NCBI GenBank assembly: GCA_037349105.1 | Contig: JAYJMM010000113.1 | Span: 5,518,001 to 5,582,000, forward strand | From: Limnomonas spitsbergensis | Taxonomy: Eukaryota > Chlorophyta > Chlorophyceae > Chlamydomonadales | Direction of reading: 5' to 3' | Length of the DNA stretch: 64,000 nucleotides | Shown here: positions 1 through 11,579 of the stretch, in pieces | Position numbering within the stretch: position 1 is the stretch's first letter | Layout: each line of letters starts with the position of its first letter | Position numbers and translations under genes: made by a program | The notes under the pieces: model-generated | What the model saw: the letters and a program-made list of their open reading frames with translations, nothing else | The model's database searches: none | What the model was told of the DNA's origin: nothing

Positions 1-14
1 ACAGCACGGATCAC

Positions 15-3000
15 CAACGTGAGAGCTCTTCAGAATGCAGGCGGGTGACTCCAGTGTTTTCAATGCTGCAAGTGGCCAGATAGGCTGGAGCAAAGCTTGT
101 AGGGTCCAGAAAACCTCGGAAGGGCAATTGATGAGCCTTGGCCCTAAACATGATATACTTCATGTGTTGCGCATGCTCAGTTGCCACATACCCATACTGA
201 CAACACCTACACAATCATCCCCACCCCTACCCAAACCCCCGCAGGCCCCCCCACACACGCACACCCCAAGCCCCCCCCCCTCACACCCCTACCCAAACCC
301 CCGCAGGCCCCCCCACACACGCACAACCCAAGCCCCCCCCCTCACACCCCTACCCAAACCCCCGCAGGCCCCCCCACACACGCACACCCCAAGCCCCCCC
401 CCCCCTCACACACATACCCAAACCCCCGCAGGCCCCCCCACGCACGCACAACCCAAGCCCCCCCCCCTCACACACATACCCAAACCCCCGCAGGCCCCCC
501 CACACACGCACAACCCAAGCCCCCCCCCCCTCACACCCCTACCCAAACCCCCGCAGGCCCCCCCACACACGCACAACCCAAGCCCCCCCCCCCCTCACAC
601 ACATACCCAAACCCCCGCAGGCCCCCCCACACACGCACACCCCAAGCCCCCCCCCCTCACACGCATACCCAAACCCCCGCAGGCCCCCCCACACACGCAC
701 ACCCCAAGCCCCCCCCCCCTCACACACATACCCAAACCCCCGCAGGCCCCCCCACACACGCACAACCCAAGCCCCCCCCCCTCACACACATACCCAAACA
801 CCCACAGGCCCCCCCACACATGCACACCCCAAGCCCCCCCCCCCTCACACACATACCCAAACACCCACACCCACACCCACAGTTGTAGCCATGCCCCCGC
901 AGGCCCCCCTCACACACACCTAGCAGAGAACATCCAATGCATGGTGCGGGTGAGGCACGCTGCCAGCCTCTGAGACATGCCGGAGGGCAGGCTGGCAGGA
1001 GGGCTGGGTCCTGCTGCTCCGGCCTTTCCGGGCGCCACTGCACCTAGAGCAGCCGCTGGATGGGGGGGGGGGGGGGGAGAACATCAGGCCGATCAGAACC
1101 AACAGGTATAAAACTAACACTGCACCTTCAGCTGGGTGGGGGTGGCCATGGGGGGAAACATCAGGCCGATCAGAACCACAACACACACACAAAATGTGTC
1201 ACTGCAGCTAAAATGGCCGCCGGATGGGAGTGGGCATGGGGGAGACCATCAGGCTGATCAGGACCAAAAGGAAGGAACAAAAGTATGTTTCGGTATGGCT
1301 GGAAGGTGGACCATCAGGCTGTTCAGAGACAGTGCAAATCAAATACAGACAACACGGGGAATCGAGGGCGCCTGTAAAGCGCGGGCCTCAGAGCTCAGGG
1401 TGGAACGCAATTTTCAGTCGAGGCCGCCATGGGCGCTGTATTGCCTGCTGGACCGGTCGCAAAGCATTCATCCAGCACTATCGGGCGACGTGCCCTCCTG
1501 CTTTAAGCATCAGCAGGAGCTATCCCACATGAGCTTCTCTCAGCACCTTCTCTGCTTCCTGCCTATCCCCACCCCAAGGCAACCTGACTGGTCCATTGCA
1601 CCCTTTACCCTAGCACCCCATGCCTTGCCTCCTACCTGCTGTTGCCAGCAAGTCCTCCGTACCAGTCGGCACCTGTTCAGGGCTGAGCTCCCGCTGATGG
1701 TCCAATCGCTCCATCACGGCCTTTAGGATATCTGCATCGGAGTGAGGGCCATACTGGGCGCTGAGAAAGGAGCAGGGGGACAGGTGGAGAACGCCAAAGC
1801 AAAAGTGGAAACATAAATGACACTTATTTTCAGCTTCAAAAAATAGATAACTGTGCCATAGATTCAAAAATGATTTAAGTGGTTCGAAAATGTGCTCAGA
1901 ATATGGGGGCGGTTGGTGTGAGGATGGGGGGGGGCTAGGCTGTGTAAACAGCATGACCTGCGTTGCTGACTCAGCCGGCCAATTGCAGGCACTCAGGCGC
2001 CAGCAGTGGACAGACCAGCGAAAACTCTACATCCTTACCGGCAATTCAGTCCCACCTGGCCCAGGGATGGCTGCCTGGCAGCCCCATGCTGACCCAGCCG
2101 GCCAGTTGCAGGCATTACAGCGCCAGCAGACGGTCAACTAGCATGAACTCTGCGTCCTTACTGGCGATACTGCCCCAGCTGGCCCAGTGGTGGCTGCCCG
2201 GCAGCTCCCCAAAGTTAATTAAGTGTGAATTCAACATCATTACGCTCAACAGTATCCCAGCTGAAGGTCTTTTTGCACCAGAGGCTGACCCGGTATACAG
2301 TCCCAGCTTGCTAGTTGCAGGTATTCGGGCAGCTTTCCAGAGATATTTCAGAGTGAATGGTTGGAATTCAACATCCCTACGCTCAACACTATCCCAGCTG
2401 AAGGTCTTCTTGCACCCGGGCGACCAGGACTGACCCGCTATACTGTCCCAGCTTGCTAGTTGCAGGTACTCGGGTACTAGCAGGTGATGGCGCAGCGTAG
2501 CTAGGTAGTCGGCCCCCAGGCGGGTGCTCAGCATGCCCTCAATGCTCAGCTTCTCAGCCACGTGCTTGATCACCATGGAGGCTCGGCGCTGCAGCTGATG
2601 CCTCCGGCCTGGGAGCAGCGGCGCAGGGGCATTGTGAGCAGGGGAAGGAAGGAGACAAGGAGACGGCATAAATAGGCAACGGCAGAAATAGGGGTGCAGG
2701 GGTTGCAGCCGATATTAGCCAGACTGTCAGCGCGTGGGAGAAGGAGACTAGTGGAGTAGGAGAGGATCAGCCGCAAGTAGCTGCTGCTTGTAGAGGCAGC
2801 ACACCACATGGGGGGGCCGCCGGACTGCCAATCTAAAGAGGACCGGTCTTGGTGTCCATGCTCAAAACCAATGCCTGAGGTTGGGACCTTGACCGGCCTT
2901 AAGTCAGCGGCCCAAGCAGCAGGGCACGCTGCACCAAGACCTCACTGCTGCAGGTCGGAATGTAGCTGAAATGTGGCTGGCATGTAGCTAAATTGTACTA

Positions 3001-4278
3001 ACGCAAGCCCTGTCAGCTACCTGACCGCTCCTCGTTGTCTGCCGCCTTAATGAGGTTCCGGAGCCCCCGACCCAGGTCTGAATCAGACAGGCCGCTCTTC
3101 TTCTTAGAGGCCTTGTTGGCAGCTTGGAACTCCAGATCAGAGTAGGACAAGTATAGGTCGGCGAGAGCGGACCAGGAGCGTCCTGCATCCGTGCATGTGC
3201 AAGCAGCAAGTGTTATCCTTAGCCATGTACCCTGCCTGACTCCAGTGGTGTTTCCAGCATATTTCAGCTTCGATTCAGCTGCATGACGGCCTGCGGGGGA
3301 GGGTTTCTGGTGCAGCAGCCCAGGTGCATGGGCCGCCGGCCGTTGGACAAGCATACTTGCGTCATTTTGTCGCATTGAAGGCCGTCTGGCTGCCCTCCAA
3401 AATGCGGCCTGCCGGCCTCCCGAAAAAATGTGGTCTGTTTTGCACTTTAAAAACGCTGCCTGCTACATCCCAAATCTGCCTGCCACTGCATCCTGTCTGG
3501 CACTGCACCTCGACCCGGAAGCAGGACGGCAGCAGGCCCTTCAGATTATGTGTGCCAACTGCCAAGAGTTGCCAGCAGTTAGGCGGCAAGGATGAGGCAA
3601 TCGGTAGGCCTGGGTGGGAAAAGCTGAACAAGATGGCCATGAGAAAACTGGATAGAGAGATACAGAGAAAGATACATGCCATACAAATATCACGGTACAC
3701 CAGCATCAGGTAAACAATTATGGGTTCTAAAAGTTACGCCCATGAAGAGTTCTGGTAAACAGGGTTTCGCAATGCCACTCTGGCGCCAGATGTCCTGAGT
3801 GGCAGTACGAAACCCTGCATGCCTCTCTATGAAATTCCCAGGATATGCTGGGGTTTGCATGGCTGATGGCCGTGGTAGCCTTGAGCTATCCATGCCAGTT
3901 ATGTGGGGGTGGATTTCTGTCAGCCCCGTCCTGTGTCTTCAGTGCGCACCTTCTGCATGTTTAGTGGAACACCCACCTGAAAGCTTGCCATAAGGCTTCA
4001 CCCGCGCCGTCTCAGCATCGACATACGTCTTGAAGGCTGCATTCTCGAGCAGGGAGTTGAGCTGCTTGACACCCTCCTGCATGGAGACATGCGGAGCGGG
4101 GATTTTCACAAGAATCCAAGGCCAATATTTCGACTTCAATGAACCAGGTTGGACTTTTGCTTTTACTAGTCCTGCTTCGATAACGCGTCCTGCATATCGA
4201 GACTCGCTTGCGCACCTTCCGCTTCGTGATTTTTTCCGAATTGAGATCGAGTCTCAACTGATCCACGAGCTGCTTCAT
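15..4278 (-). CDS. ATM: ATM/Tel1-like checkpoint kinase, N-terminal (TAN) exons, partial
   Basis: Minus-strand multi-exon gene whose 3' part lies beyond the left edge. Exons read by eye: 4216-4278 (start ATG at 4278), 3977-4076, 3026-3182, 2435-2601, about 1636-1760, and possibly 15-65. The first four join in phase with GT-AG introns. The joined peptide begins MKQLVDQLRLDLNSEK and continues through EGVKQLNSLLEN, GKLSGRSWSALADLYL, an LIKAADNEER segment and ASMVIKHVAEKL...LATLRHHLLVPEYLQ. This order and spacing resemble the N-terminal TAN region of plant and animal ATM, a DNA double-strand-break kinase acting in the nucleus. The FAT and kinase domains are not in the window, so the call rests on the N-terminus only. 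The junction between the 2435-2601 and 1636-1760 exons is unresolved: phases do not match directly, so an exon may be missing. Introns hold minisatellites. The end of exon 4 with its donor is repeated downstream in the intron. Confidence 0.6.
230..880. repeat. C-rich minisatellite, about 62-bp unit, about 10 copies
   Basis: Tandem units contain GCAGGCCCCCCCACACACGC followed by long C runs and CACACATACCCAAAC. The GCAGG marker recurs at 241, 303, 364, 428, 490, 553, 617, 679 and 742, spacing 61-64 bp. The array would lie in an ATM-like intron if the 15-65 exon is real. Long open frames across it are a product of the repeat, not genes. The complementary strand is rich in G runs. Confidence 0.9.
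1050..1330. repeat. Degenerate tandem repeat plus a poly-G run
   Basis: The motif GGGGGAGAACATCAGGCCGATCAG recurs in decaying form near 1075, 1155, 1240 and 1305, a spacing of roughly 65-85 bp. A pure G run lies at about 1060-1077. No coding support. Confidence 0.55.
1966..2483 (-). repeat. Reiterated exon-4 end and splice donor of the ATM-like gene
   Basis: The exon tail, ending at 2435 with donor GTCAGT, is copied in the intron at about 2285-2333. That copy matches the 3' tail of the exon closely and keeps the GGTCAG donor. More diverged copies lie at about 2088-2131 and 1966-2007. Surrounding sequence (GCTGAAGGTCTTYTTGCACC at 2261 and 2398) is duplicated as well. Confidence 0.6.
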
Positions 4279-5095
4279 CGCAAAATATAAATACCCATGA
4301 AGAACGATGTGTCATTAGTCGGCCCTGGTGGGTCGTTAAAACATTCCGCTGACGAGGGGCAGGGCGAGATCTAGTCTGGATTCAAACCGGACTTGCAACC
4401 GCTGGATCCGGTTTTCAAATCGAGCCCAACTGTACCATGTGCAAGAATCAAAGTTCCCAAACACAAACTGATCATGGATGTGAAACCATGGGCTAAGCAC
4501 GTAGATGACAGCAGATTTGCGGTGCCACTGAGAAGCGTGCGGGGGCTGTGGGCCCCATAGACTGTGCCGGGTTCAAGGGGTGATGGCTTGATGCCCAGTG
4601 ACCGCCAGACCGGACATGCATGGCCTATATCAAGGTAGCACGATATGGATATTATATTTATGTTGATGATCGTTGCAACATGGAATTTAGTACGGGTAAT
4701 CATGGCGGCCAGGGCCAGGGTTACCCAGTACGGCCGTATTGGCAAAAATCCCGTACTGTATGTATCCCGCACCGTATCCCGTACCGTTTGACCGTACCGT
4801 ACCGTTTGGAACTACCGTATGGTCCATATTCTTACTTGCCCATCCCATTATGTCCGTACCGTACCCGTACCGTACCGTTTGATCGTATGTATTCCGTACC
4901 GGGTTACCCTGGCCGGGGCCTGGCCTCAACCTCAGGTTAGAACCGATTCACAGATTAGGTCACACCACTAAACATATAACATAATTTTGATTCGTCACAG
5001 AACTTCGACCAATTTTTTATTAAGATGCCACATCAGTACATCATTTCCCCCCAAGTTAACAGCCCAGGTTCTGCGCAAATAAGCCTACGGTATGC
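4279..5095. other. Intergenic region upstream of the ATM-like gene
   Basis: Probable 5' flank of the ATM-like gene. Apart from the CCGTA-rich repeat I see no gene-like frame here. A possible T-arm-like string near 4378 does not fold into a tRNA. Confidence 0.4.
4725..4905. repeat. CCGTA-rich simple repeat
   Basis: Irregular reiteration of CCGTACCGTTTGACCGTACC-type pentamer blocks on both sides of about 4835. No coding signal. Confidence 0.7.
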
Positions 5096-5351
5096 ACATG
5101 CTGACATGGTGTGGAAGACGTGGTAGGTATCGTTGAGGCGTAGACGTTTTTTAGAGGCTGGCACTTCATTTGTCTTTATTTTCCAGCCTTTTGTCTGTTC
5201 CTTCACTTAACTTCACTTTCCCCCTCTTTTTTTTCCTGTCCCCTGGTGTTTGTTTCGTTCTGTCCTCCCAACCCTCTCGTTAGGCACCCACGCAGCCGTG
5301 CTTTTTTTTAGCAGGGCCCATAGGTGTAACGTCATTAACATGCTGACATGG
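5096..5351 (+). mobile_element. 5'-truncated LINE copy with 14-bp target-site duplication
   Basis: ACATGCTGACATGG occurs at 5096-5109 and again at 5338-5351 and brackets a 228-bp insert. The insert starts within the end of the retrotransposon ORF (GTGGAAGACGTGG..GTTGAGGCGTAG). It continues through a pyrimidine-rich 3' UTR and ends with the family's 3' terminus, GCAGGGCCCATAGGTGTAAC followed by GTCATTA. The same terminus recurs at 8.2, 9.7, 11.0, 15.2, 33.9, 34.5 and 42.6 kb. There is no poly-A tail. Confidence 0.75.
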
Positions 5352-5552
5352 CTGCATTGTACCCCTCATATATGGTCCCCTGGGTGCATGCGGATCAGCT
5401 GTCCCCAAACAGCGCCAGGCTGCATCTGACCAACAACCGCTAACGTCACAGAGATGTTGGCGCCAGTAGACGCGACCAACAAGTAAGTGGTTGGACGCAA
5501 CCTACGGGGAGGACCCCAACAACTCTACCTCAGAACACTAGTCTGGGGCAAC

Positions 5553-6099
5553 CTATCGTGTACATTCAGCCGATAGCAGGGGCAGTGCTGGCGCAAGTCG
5601 GGGGCCACACCAGCAGAACTTCAGGCTGTGTCTAGGCGCTGCTGGCACGACACTAGAGGACGGGCAGCGGGTAGGAGCTTGAGGTATGCTGCTGCCAACA
5701 ATGCTGGGCAAGAAGAGATGGCAAACATGTGGAGGACACCCGACATCTTTCCTCCTATGCTGTAGCGTCAAGGAGATGCTATGGGAGGGGGGAGGGGCAA
5801 GCCCTTAGGACAGAAGCACAGACTTGCTTTAGTTCTACCGGGGCAGGCATGGGTGGGATGCTCTAGTTTGTGTCGATTGTTTGTAAAAAACGTTGAGACT
5901 TACTCTTCAGGGCTGAGGAATCCTTCGACGTCCTTTCCTTTCAAATCTTTAGTCTGTCTATGAACTTAAATCCCCTTTCTCTTGTTTTTATTTTCCTTAG
6001 CTGGACAGTTGGGCGCTCGCGGCCAATCGTTTGGAGGCCGGAGTCTGGCCTTTCTGTGTATGACCTTTTGTTACCCCTTTCAGTCAGAGGCGTGACGTC
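5553..6099 (+). mobile_element. LINE fragment, ORF2 C-terminal zinc knuckle plus 3' UTR
   Basis: Decayed frames give CCQQCWARRDGKHVEDTRHL near 5690-5745, matching the CxxC...H region of the better copy at 12.85-13.41 kb. The GGGTGGGATGCTCTAGTTTG block follows at about 5850. The fragment ends with a variant family terminus, GTCAGAGGCGTGACGTCA. It is interrupted by stops and is not coding now. Confidence 0.6.
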
Positions 6100-6532
6100 A
6101 TATATTTACTGTTGAGATCTGAAATTGGGATCAGGATATGTGCGGGCAGCTGTTTAGTAGGCGTCTGATATCTCCCTTGAAAATCACGGTCCATGTGCTT
6201 ATTGTCAGGCTCATTGGCTGGGATATTAAATATCCTACTGGTGGTTAGGAAGTTGTTGTCATGAGCGAACCATAAGACCCTGGTTCGTGGACAGACCAAA
6301 TGATGCACGCTGATGATTAGCTCACAGCGGACATAGGATGGGTGCACTCAAGTGTCAGCTTCAATTCCATGGGATACGCCCTCTCTTGAATCAATCTTTT
6401 TTTTGGCCTGGGAGGTCCTTCATGCCCAGGAATTGATCCGTCTTCAAGATCCTTGCTTCTTTTAAGATCAGCATGGCTGATAATCTGCATGTTCGGCCAG
6501 GTTGCAACTTGGGATGGTGACTATTGGTTGGT

Positions 6533-6548
6533 GGTGTTGAAAAACACC
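6533..6548 (-). terminator. Histone 3' stem-loop (H4 copy 1)
   Basis: On the minus strand reads GGTGTTTTTCAACACC: a 6-bp stem and TTTC loop, 35 bp past the H4 stop codon. Same geometry as the stem-loop of replication-dependent histone mRNAs. Confidence 0.9.
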
Positions 6549-6583
6549 TGTTTGGTTTGTGGGCGGTGGATGAATGAAGACAA

Positions 6584-7546
<963 letters not shown>

Positions 7547-7580
7547 GTTTTCCATACCTCAACCATCACTTGCCCAAACC

Positions 7581-7596
7581 GGTGTTTTTCAACACC
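7581..7596 (+). terminator. Histone 3' stem-loop (H3 copy 1)
   Basis: GGTGTTTTTCAACACC, 6-bp perfect stem with TTTC loop, 34 bp after the stop codon. Flanked by AAACC and ACCAA as in the other copies. Confidence 0.93.
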
Positions 7597-8178
7597 ACCA
7601 ACCTATGGCTCAACAGTGTCCATGCATCCTCCCTTCTAGGTTCCATAGCTTTACGGTGTCACGCCAAACAGTAGATATTTTCGGAACTCGATCTGCCATG
7701 CTTCTGTGCACATATTCTATCCATATTGCTGCTTACAAGAGTCTGCATGGTTGCAACCCAGGCTGCCATGCTGATACACTCCCCAGATTTCATAAATCTG
7801 TAGCCTTCCGGCACTTTCAGCCTTCAAATTCAGCGGGTATCCCCTGGACATTGTATAATACCGGCACCCTTAGGTGCTTGTTGTATGTCAATGCCGTTAT
7901 TAGTAGAATTTGGTCAAAAGGGGAGTTAAGGAACAGAAAAAGACAGTCGAAGCCTCCAATAGATCCCCAACCTCTGAAAAGTCTATGCCTCACCAATATC
8001 TACCACCTCTTGTAGAAAGGCTTAGGCATTCCATACATGCATGCCCCGGTACAACTCGTGGAAGTCTGTGGCATTCTCGTTTTCTTGCCCGTGTTGCTAA
8101 AAAAGGCAAGAAACCCCACCAGCACCATTCTCAACCTGCGCCTACTCGTATGCCAGGTCCAGTATCGCCAGCACCTCT
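7597..8178. other. Intergenic, no recognised feature
   Basis: Open frames cross this stretch but show no family motif and no codon pattern like the histone genes. Nothing recognised. Confidence 0.4.
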
Positions 8179-8690
8179 GTCAATGACGTTACACCTCTGG
8201 GTATGTTAGGTCTAACTTAAGCGCCCACGCGGCCGAGCCTTTTTGAGCAGGGCCCAGAGGTGCAACGCCATTGACCTATGGGTATGAATAGGCTCAGCTG
8301 CGAGGGCGCCCAACAGTGAAGTTGGGAGAAGGAAAGTTAAGGTAAGATGGGAAAGGAAAGAGAGGAACACAAAGAGATGGAAGATATCCCCCCCCTCCCC
8401 AACAAGAGAAAGGCAGTGTCAAGGTACCTCACCTCTGTAGATTCAAGGCTTGGACAAAGGAAACTAAAGAGGGGAAAGAATGCGAGAGAGGAAGAAAAAA
8501 ACGCCTCCCCCCTCATAAGAAAGATAATACAACCGATTTCTCAGCTCCCCAAACCAAAACATTATCCCTCAATGAAGTCAGCCACAAAAGCCAGAGCCTC
8601 CAACCCATGCTTGCTCCGGTTAAACTGATGAAATTCCGTGCCGACCCCCTCACCCTAAGCTGGTCTTTAACGCTAGGGCCCTGGATGCAA
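8179..8690 (-). mobile_element. LINE fragment on the minus strand, interrupted by a nested insertion
   Basis: The reverse-complement 3' terminus GTCAATGACGTTACACCTCT starts at 8179. The body extends rightward through a polypurine 3' UTR equivalent (GGGAGAAGGAAAG, about 8325) to a decayed zinc-knuckle end on the minus strand near 8570-8700 (HVCIQGPSVKDQL). A plus-strand fragment of the same family sits inside it at 8206-8279. Confidence 0.6.
8206..8279 (+). mobile_element. Nested short LINE 3'-end insertion
   Basis: The family 3' end CGCGGCCGAGCCTTTTTGAG..GGCCCAGAGGTGCAACGCCA ends at about 8273. It is flanked by GGGTATG at 8199-8205 and 8280-8286, consistent with a 7-bp target-site duplication, inside the opposite-strand LINE. 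Confidence 0.5.
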
Positions 8691-8739
8691 ACATGCATTG
8701 AATCCTTCATATGTTCACCATCTCCCCTTGCCCAGCACC

Positions 8740-8905
8740 GCTTGCATCAGCGTGTCTGACGCTATAGACCGCTACACTATTCTCTCGCAGGTGCGCTGCA
8801 TGTGTGCTTCCAGTGCCCTAGTGTCAGGGAGCAGTTACAGGAGCGGGGGTGGGCAGGTCATCCGGGCGCTGCCACTAAGTTCCACCAGTTGTACCAGGCT
8901 GTGAA
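8740..8905 (+). mobile_element. LINE ORF2 C-terminal fragment
   Basis: Plus-strand translation at about 8793-8900 reads ALHVCFQCPSVREQLQERGW followed by AGHPGAATKFHQLYQ. This matches the zinc-knuckle tail of the reverse-transcriptase ORF at 12.85 kb. No intact ORF. Confidence 0.6.
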
Positions 8906-9080
8906 GTGAAGTTTTTACAGTCCAACGGGGCATCACATTTGATGCATGGGACTTGTGCCCGTAAACCGGTACAGGCACTAAATATGCTAGGACAGCGAGC
9001 GAAAACCAATGACCCCCCTGGGCAAGCAACCAACACTCAACCACCGAGCAGTAGCGTGGGAATGAACCCCATAGTGCAGC
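8906..9080. repeat. Dispersed repeat, copy 1
   Basis: GTGAAGTTTTTACAGTCCAA through GCCCGTAAACCGGTACAGGC and on to TGGGAMTGAACCCCAT is shared with 30018-30175. Function unknown. It lies directly after a LINE tail here. Confidence 0.7.
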
Positions 9081-9324
9081 AGATTAGCCCCAGCCATAAA
9101 ACATGACGTGGGTGCAAAAGAGTTCGGTTGGACGCCTCCTAGGAAAGACAGGTGAGTGTCGTAAGGGACAGCGTTAGATTCTAATTGAGAAGGAAACAAG
9201 AAAGTTTTAGTGAAATTTTATGAGTCTGTGTAAAAACTGTGTGATGTGTAAGCGAAATCTCAGTGTGTTAAGTGTTTTAAAATGTGTGAAATATGTAAGA
9301 AACTGTGTGACACATAACTTAAGG

Positions 9325-9760
9325 CTGAACATGGGTGGGACGCACTTGCTTTTGTGGACTGTGCTGTGGGCATTATTGAGGGTTAGTGTCCAGGGTTTCT
9401 GAGGCCGGTGTCGTTGGCCTTTCCGGCCTTCTCTTTTGGTCCTTTTTGTTGTTGTTGTTATTGTTTGCCCCTTTTAGTTTCTTCTCTTCTCCCTTCTGAT
9501 CAGTGGGGCGCCCTGCCGCCCTCGCGGCCAAGCAGGGGTGGGATACGCTTGCTTTTCTGGACCTATCTTTTCCTAGAAGCTTTGTTGAGGGCTAATCTCT
9601 AGTGGAACTCAGGTGTTGGACTTGGTTTTCTTTACCTTCCCGGTCTCTCCTTTTGTTCCTTTCCCCCTCTCTTCCTTTTAGTTCCTTCTTTACTCCCTTC
9701 TGAACAATTGGGATCCCACGCGGCCGAGCTTTGAGCGGGCCCAGAGGTGTAACGTTATTG
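9325..9760 (+). mobile_element. Two head-to-tail LINE 3' ends
   Basis: GGGTGGGACGCACTTGCTTT (9331) and GGGTGGGATACGCTTGCTTT (about 9537) are two copies of the ORF2 C-terminus (W-D-A-L-A-F). Each is followed by a pyrimidine-rich 3' UTR. The second ends in the family terminus GCGGCCGAGCTTTGAGCGGG..GTAACGTTATTG at 9760. This subfamily terminus is the same as the 41-bp insertion at 15174. Confidence 0.6.
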
Positions 9761-9804
9761 ACTATTCTCTCGTGTCCGCCGTTTTAACTACACCCAGCCG
9801 CAAC

Positions 9805-10010
9805 TATGCAAGTTGGTGCGCACACAACCACGCACCATGTTGCTAGTGCGGCTCCCAGCATGTGCCAGCACAGAAGTGTGTGCGCACAACAGCACATGCC
9901 CTATTGCTGGTGCGGCTTCCGACATGTGCCAGCACGGCGCCTGCGGTAGGCTGGAAGCATGCGTGGTAGACGGCCGCAGACTTGAGCTCCGTTTTTGGGG
10001 TCTGCTCTGC
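9805..10010. repeat. Degenerate tandem repeat, LINE-associated
   Basis: GTGCGCACACAACCACGCAC..GTGCGGCTCCCAGCATGTGC is repeated in tandem with about 75-bp spacing. A third related copy lies at about 13127-13190, inside the minus-strand LINE fragment. Confidence 0.5.
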
Positions 10011-10089
10011 TAGTTACCTGTTGCTTGCATGCTGCATTCTCTAGCTGTAGCACCTCTGGGACGGGGAGCAACTTCAGTTTAAAAACTGT

Positions 10090-10560
10090 CTGACACAGTT
10101 TGGGGACGAGTTTAGGACGGTGCATGACCGCTGGGCCCTGCTGAACGCTCGGCCACGTGGGGCTGGTAGGGAATGGCAAGGCTTAATTCCAGCTACCATG
10201 CACAACATGGGCCATGATGCAGCCATGCTAGCCTCCTCTGTGAGGGGGCAGGAACATGGAACCCGGCGCTCTAGGCGGGGGGGAGAGAAGATCGTGTGGC
10301 GGGTTTGATCCCTCAATCTGGGTATGGATGGGGACAAGTTTATAACAATGCATACCCGCCGGCTGGGCCCTGCTGAACGCTCGGCCACGTGGGGCTGTTA
10401 TGGAATGACTAGGCTCAATTACAGCTACCATGCACAGCCTGGGCCATGGTGCAGCCATGCCATCCTCCTATGTGAGGGGGCAGGAACATGGAACCCGGCG
10501 CTCTAGTCGGGGGAGAGAGAAGATCGTGTGGCGGGTTTGATCCCTCAACCTCTGGGTATG
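10090..10560. repeat. Tandem duplication, 232-bp period
   Basis: CTGGGCCCTGCTGAACGCTC at 10131 recurs at 10363. The following 200 bp match closely in both (GAGGGGGCAGGAACATGGAA, AGAAGATCGTGTGGCGGGTT). No coding support in either copy. Confidence 0.85.
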
Positions 10561-11045
10561 GATGCCACCAGCGTTATACCACTGGACCAGTTCCCCGCTC
10601 CACTCCTCCAGTGGCCCCACCACCACTCGACCAGCTCACTGTACCATATGCGCCCTCCAATGTTCTGTGGAGCCGCAGCCACTCCCTGGTGGCCATGCGG
10701 TGCACACGCTGCAGCCTGCAGCGCGGCAGGAAATGGCGCCTCTCTAGCTTGTGTAGCCTTCCTCGTGTTGCCACTGCCGCGCTGATTGGTGCTGAGCGGC
10801 TGCCAAACTTCAAGACCGCTGTCTTGCTGACGTTGAACTGAGACCTATGTGACAGGTAGCAGCTGTAGGTCAGTCGCTGTCCGGCACCGTTTGGGGATGG
10901 CTGCTCCCCTCATCAACAGCTCCTCAAACTGCACTTGGACGTGCTCAACACCAGGTGCGCCATGCAGTTGGGCCTACCGGTATCTGAAAACTTGCAGGAC
11001 ACTGCTTTCTTCGTAATGCACCAGCTATAAAATGGACTCAAGCCT

Positions 11046-11290
11046 GTCAATGACGTTACACCTCTGGGCCCTGCTCAAAAAGGCTCGGCCGCGTGGGCGC
11101 CTAGCTAAAAAGAGTTGGGAGGAAAGATGGAAACAACACAAGGGGGCATGGCAAACGAAATGATGAAACGTGGGTAAGAGGGAAAGAAGGAGAAGAACAC
11201 AAAGGACGAAATACCCCCCCAAAAGGAAAAGGTAGCCCGACGTACCCTTGCCCCTCTCAAGCCTGAGGGGGGGGCAAACAAAAATGTGAA
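11046..11290 (-). mobile_element. LINE 3' end, minus strand
   Basis: GTCAATGACGTTACACCTCT at 11046, then GGGCCCTGCTCAAAAAGGCT and CGGCCGCGTGGGCGC, the exact reverse complement of the family terminus. A polypurine stretch (GGAAAGATGG, AGAAGAACACAAAGG) corresponds to the element's pyrimidine-rich 3' UTR. The 5' limit is unclear. Confidence 0.65.
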
Positions 11291-11579
11291 ACGCCCCCTG
11301 GCTACCCCCCCCCCCGCCTCCGGAACCTAGTAAAACCTTAGTTTCTCAATCAAAAATCAGAATTTAAGAGAGGGAGCGGGGTCAATTTGAATCAGCTCAA
11401 CAGTGCGCTTCTAATGGTGTTGATAAATGTAGATGGTTCACAAATGTCAAGTGGTGAAACAAAAGAATATACCAATGCTCTTGCTACCACCTGTCAGCTA
11501 CTTATCCACGCTAGAGACCATGAGGCTCCAGAAACGAGAGGACTCTCGCACGCAAACTAGAGCGTGCTGACGTGCTCCT
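11291..11579. other. Intergenic, no recognised feature
   Basis: C-rich and A-rich stretches only. No motif or frame that I can support. Confidence 0.35.

Noticed and set aside
35..973. Long proline-rich frames through the left-end repeat
   Set aside because: They are produced by the 62-bp C-rich minisatellite. Several frames on both strands stay open and none has codon or family support.
4344..4460. tRNA gene suspected from GGTTTGAATCC on the minus strand
   Set aside because: No acceptor, D or anticodon stem could be paired around it.
8179..8274. MITE with 23-bp terminal inverted repeats
   Set aside because: The arms are two LINE 3' ends in opposite orientation. The inner one has its own flanking GGGTATG pair, so a nested insertion explains it better.
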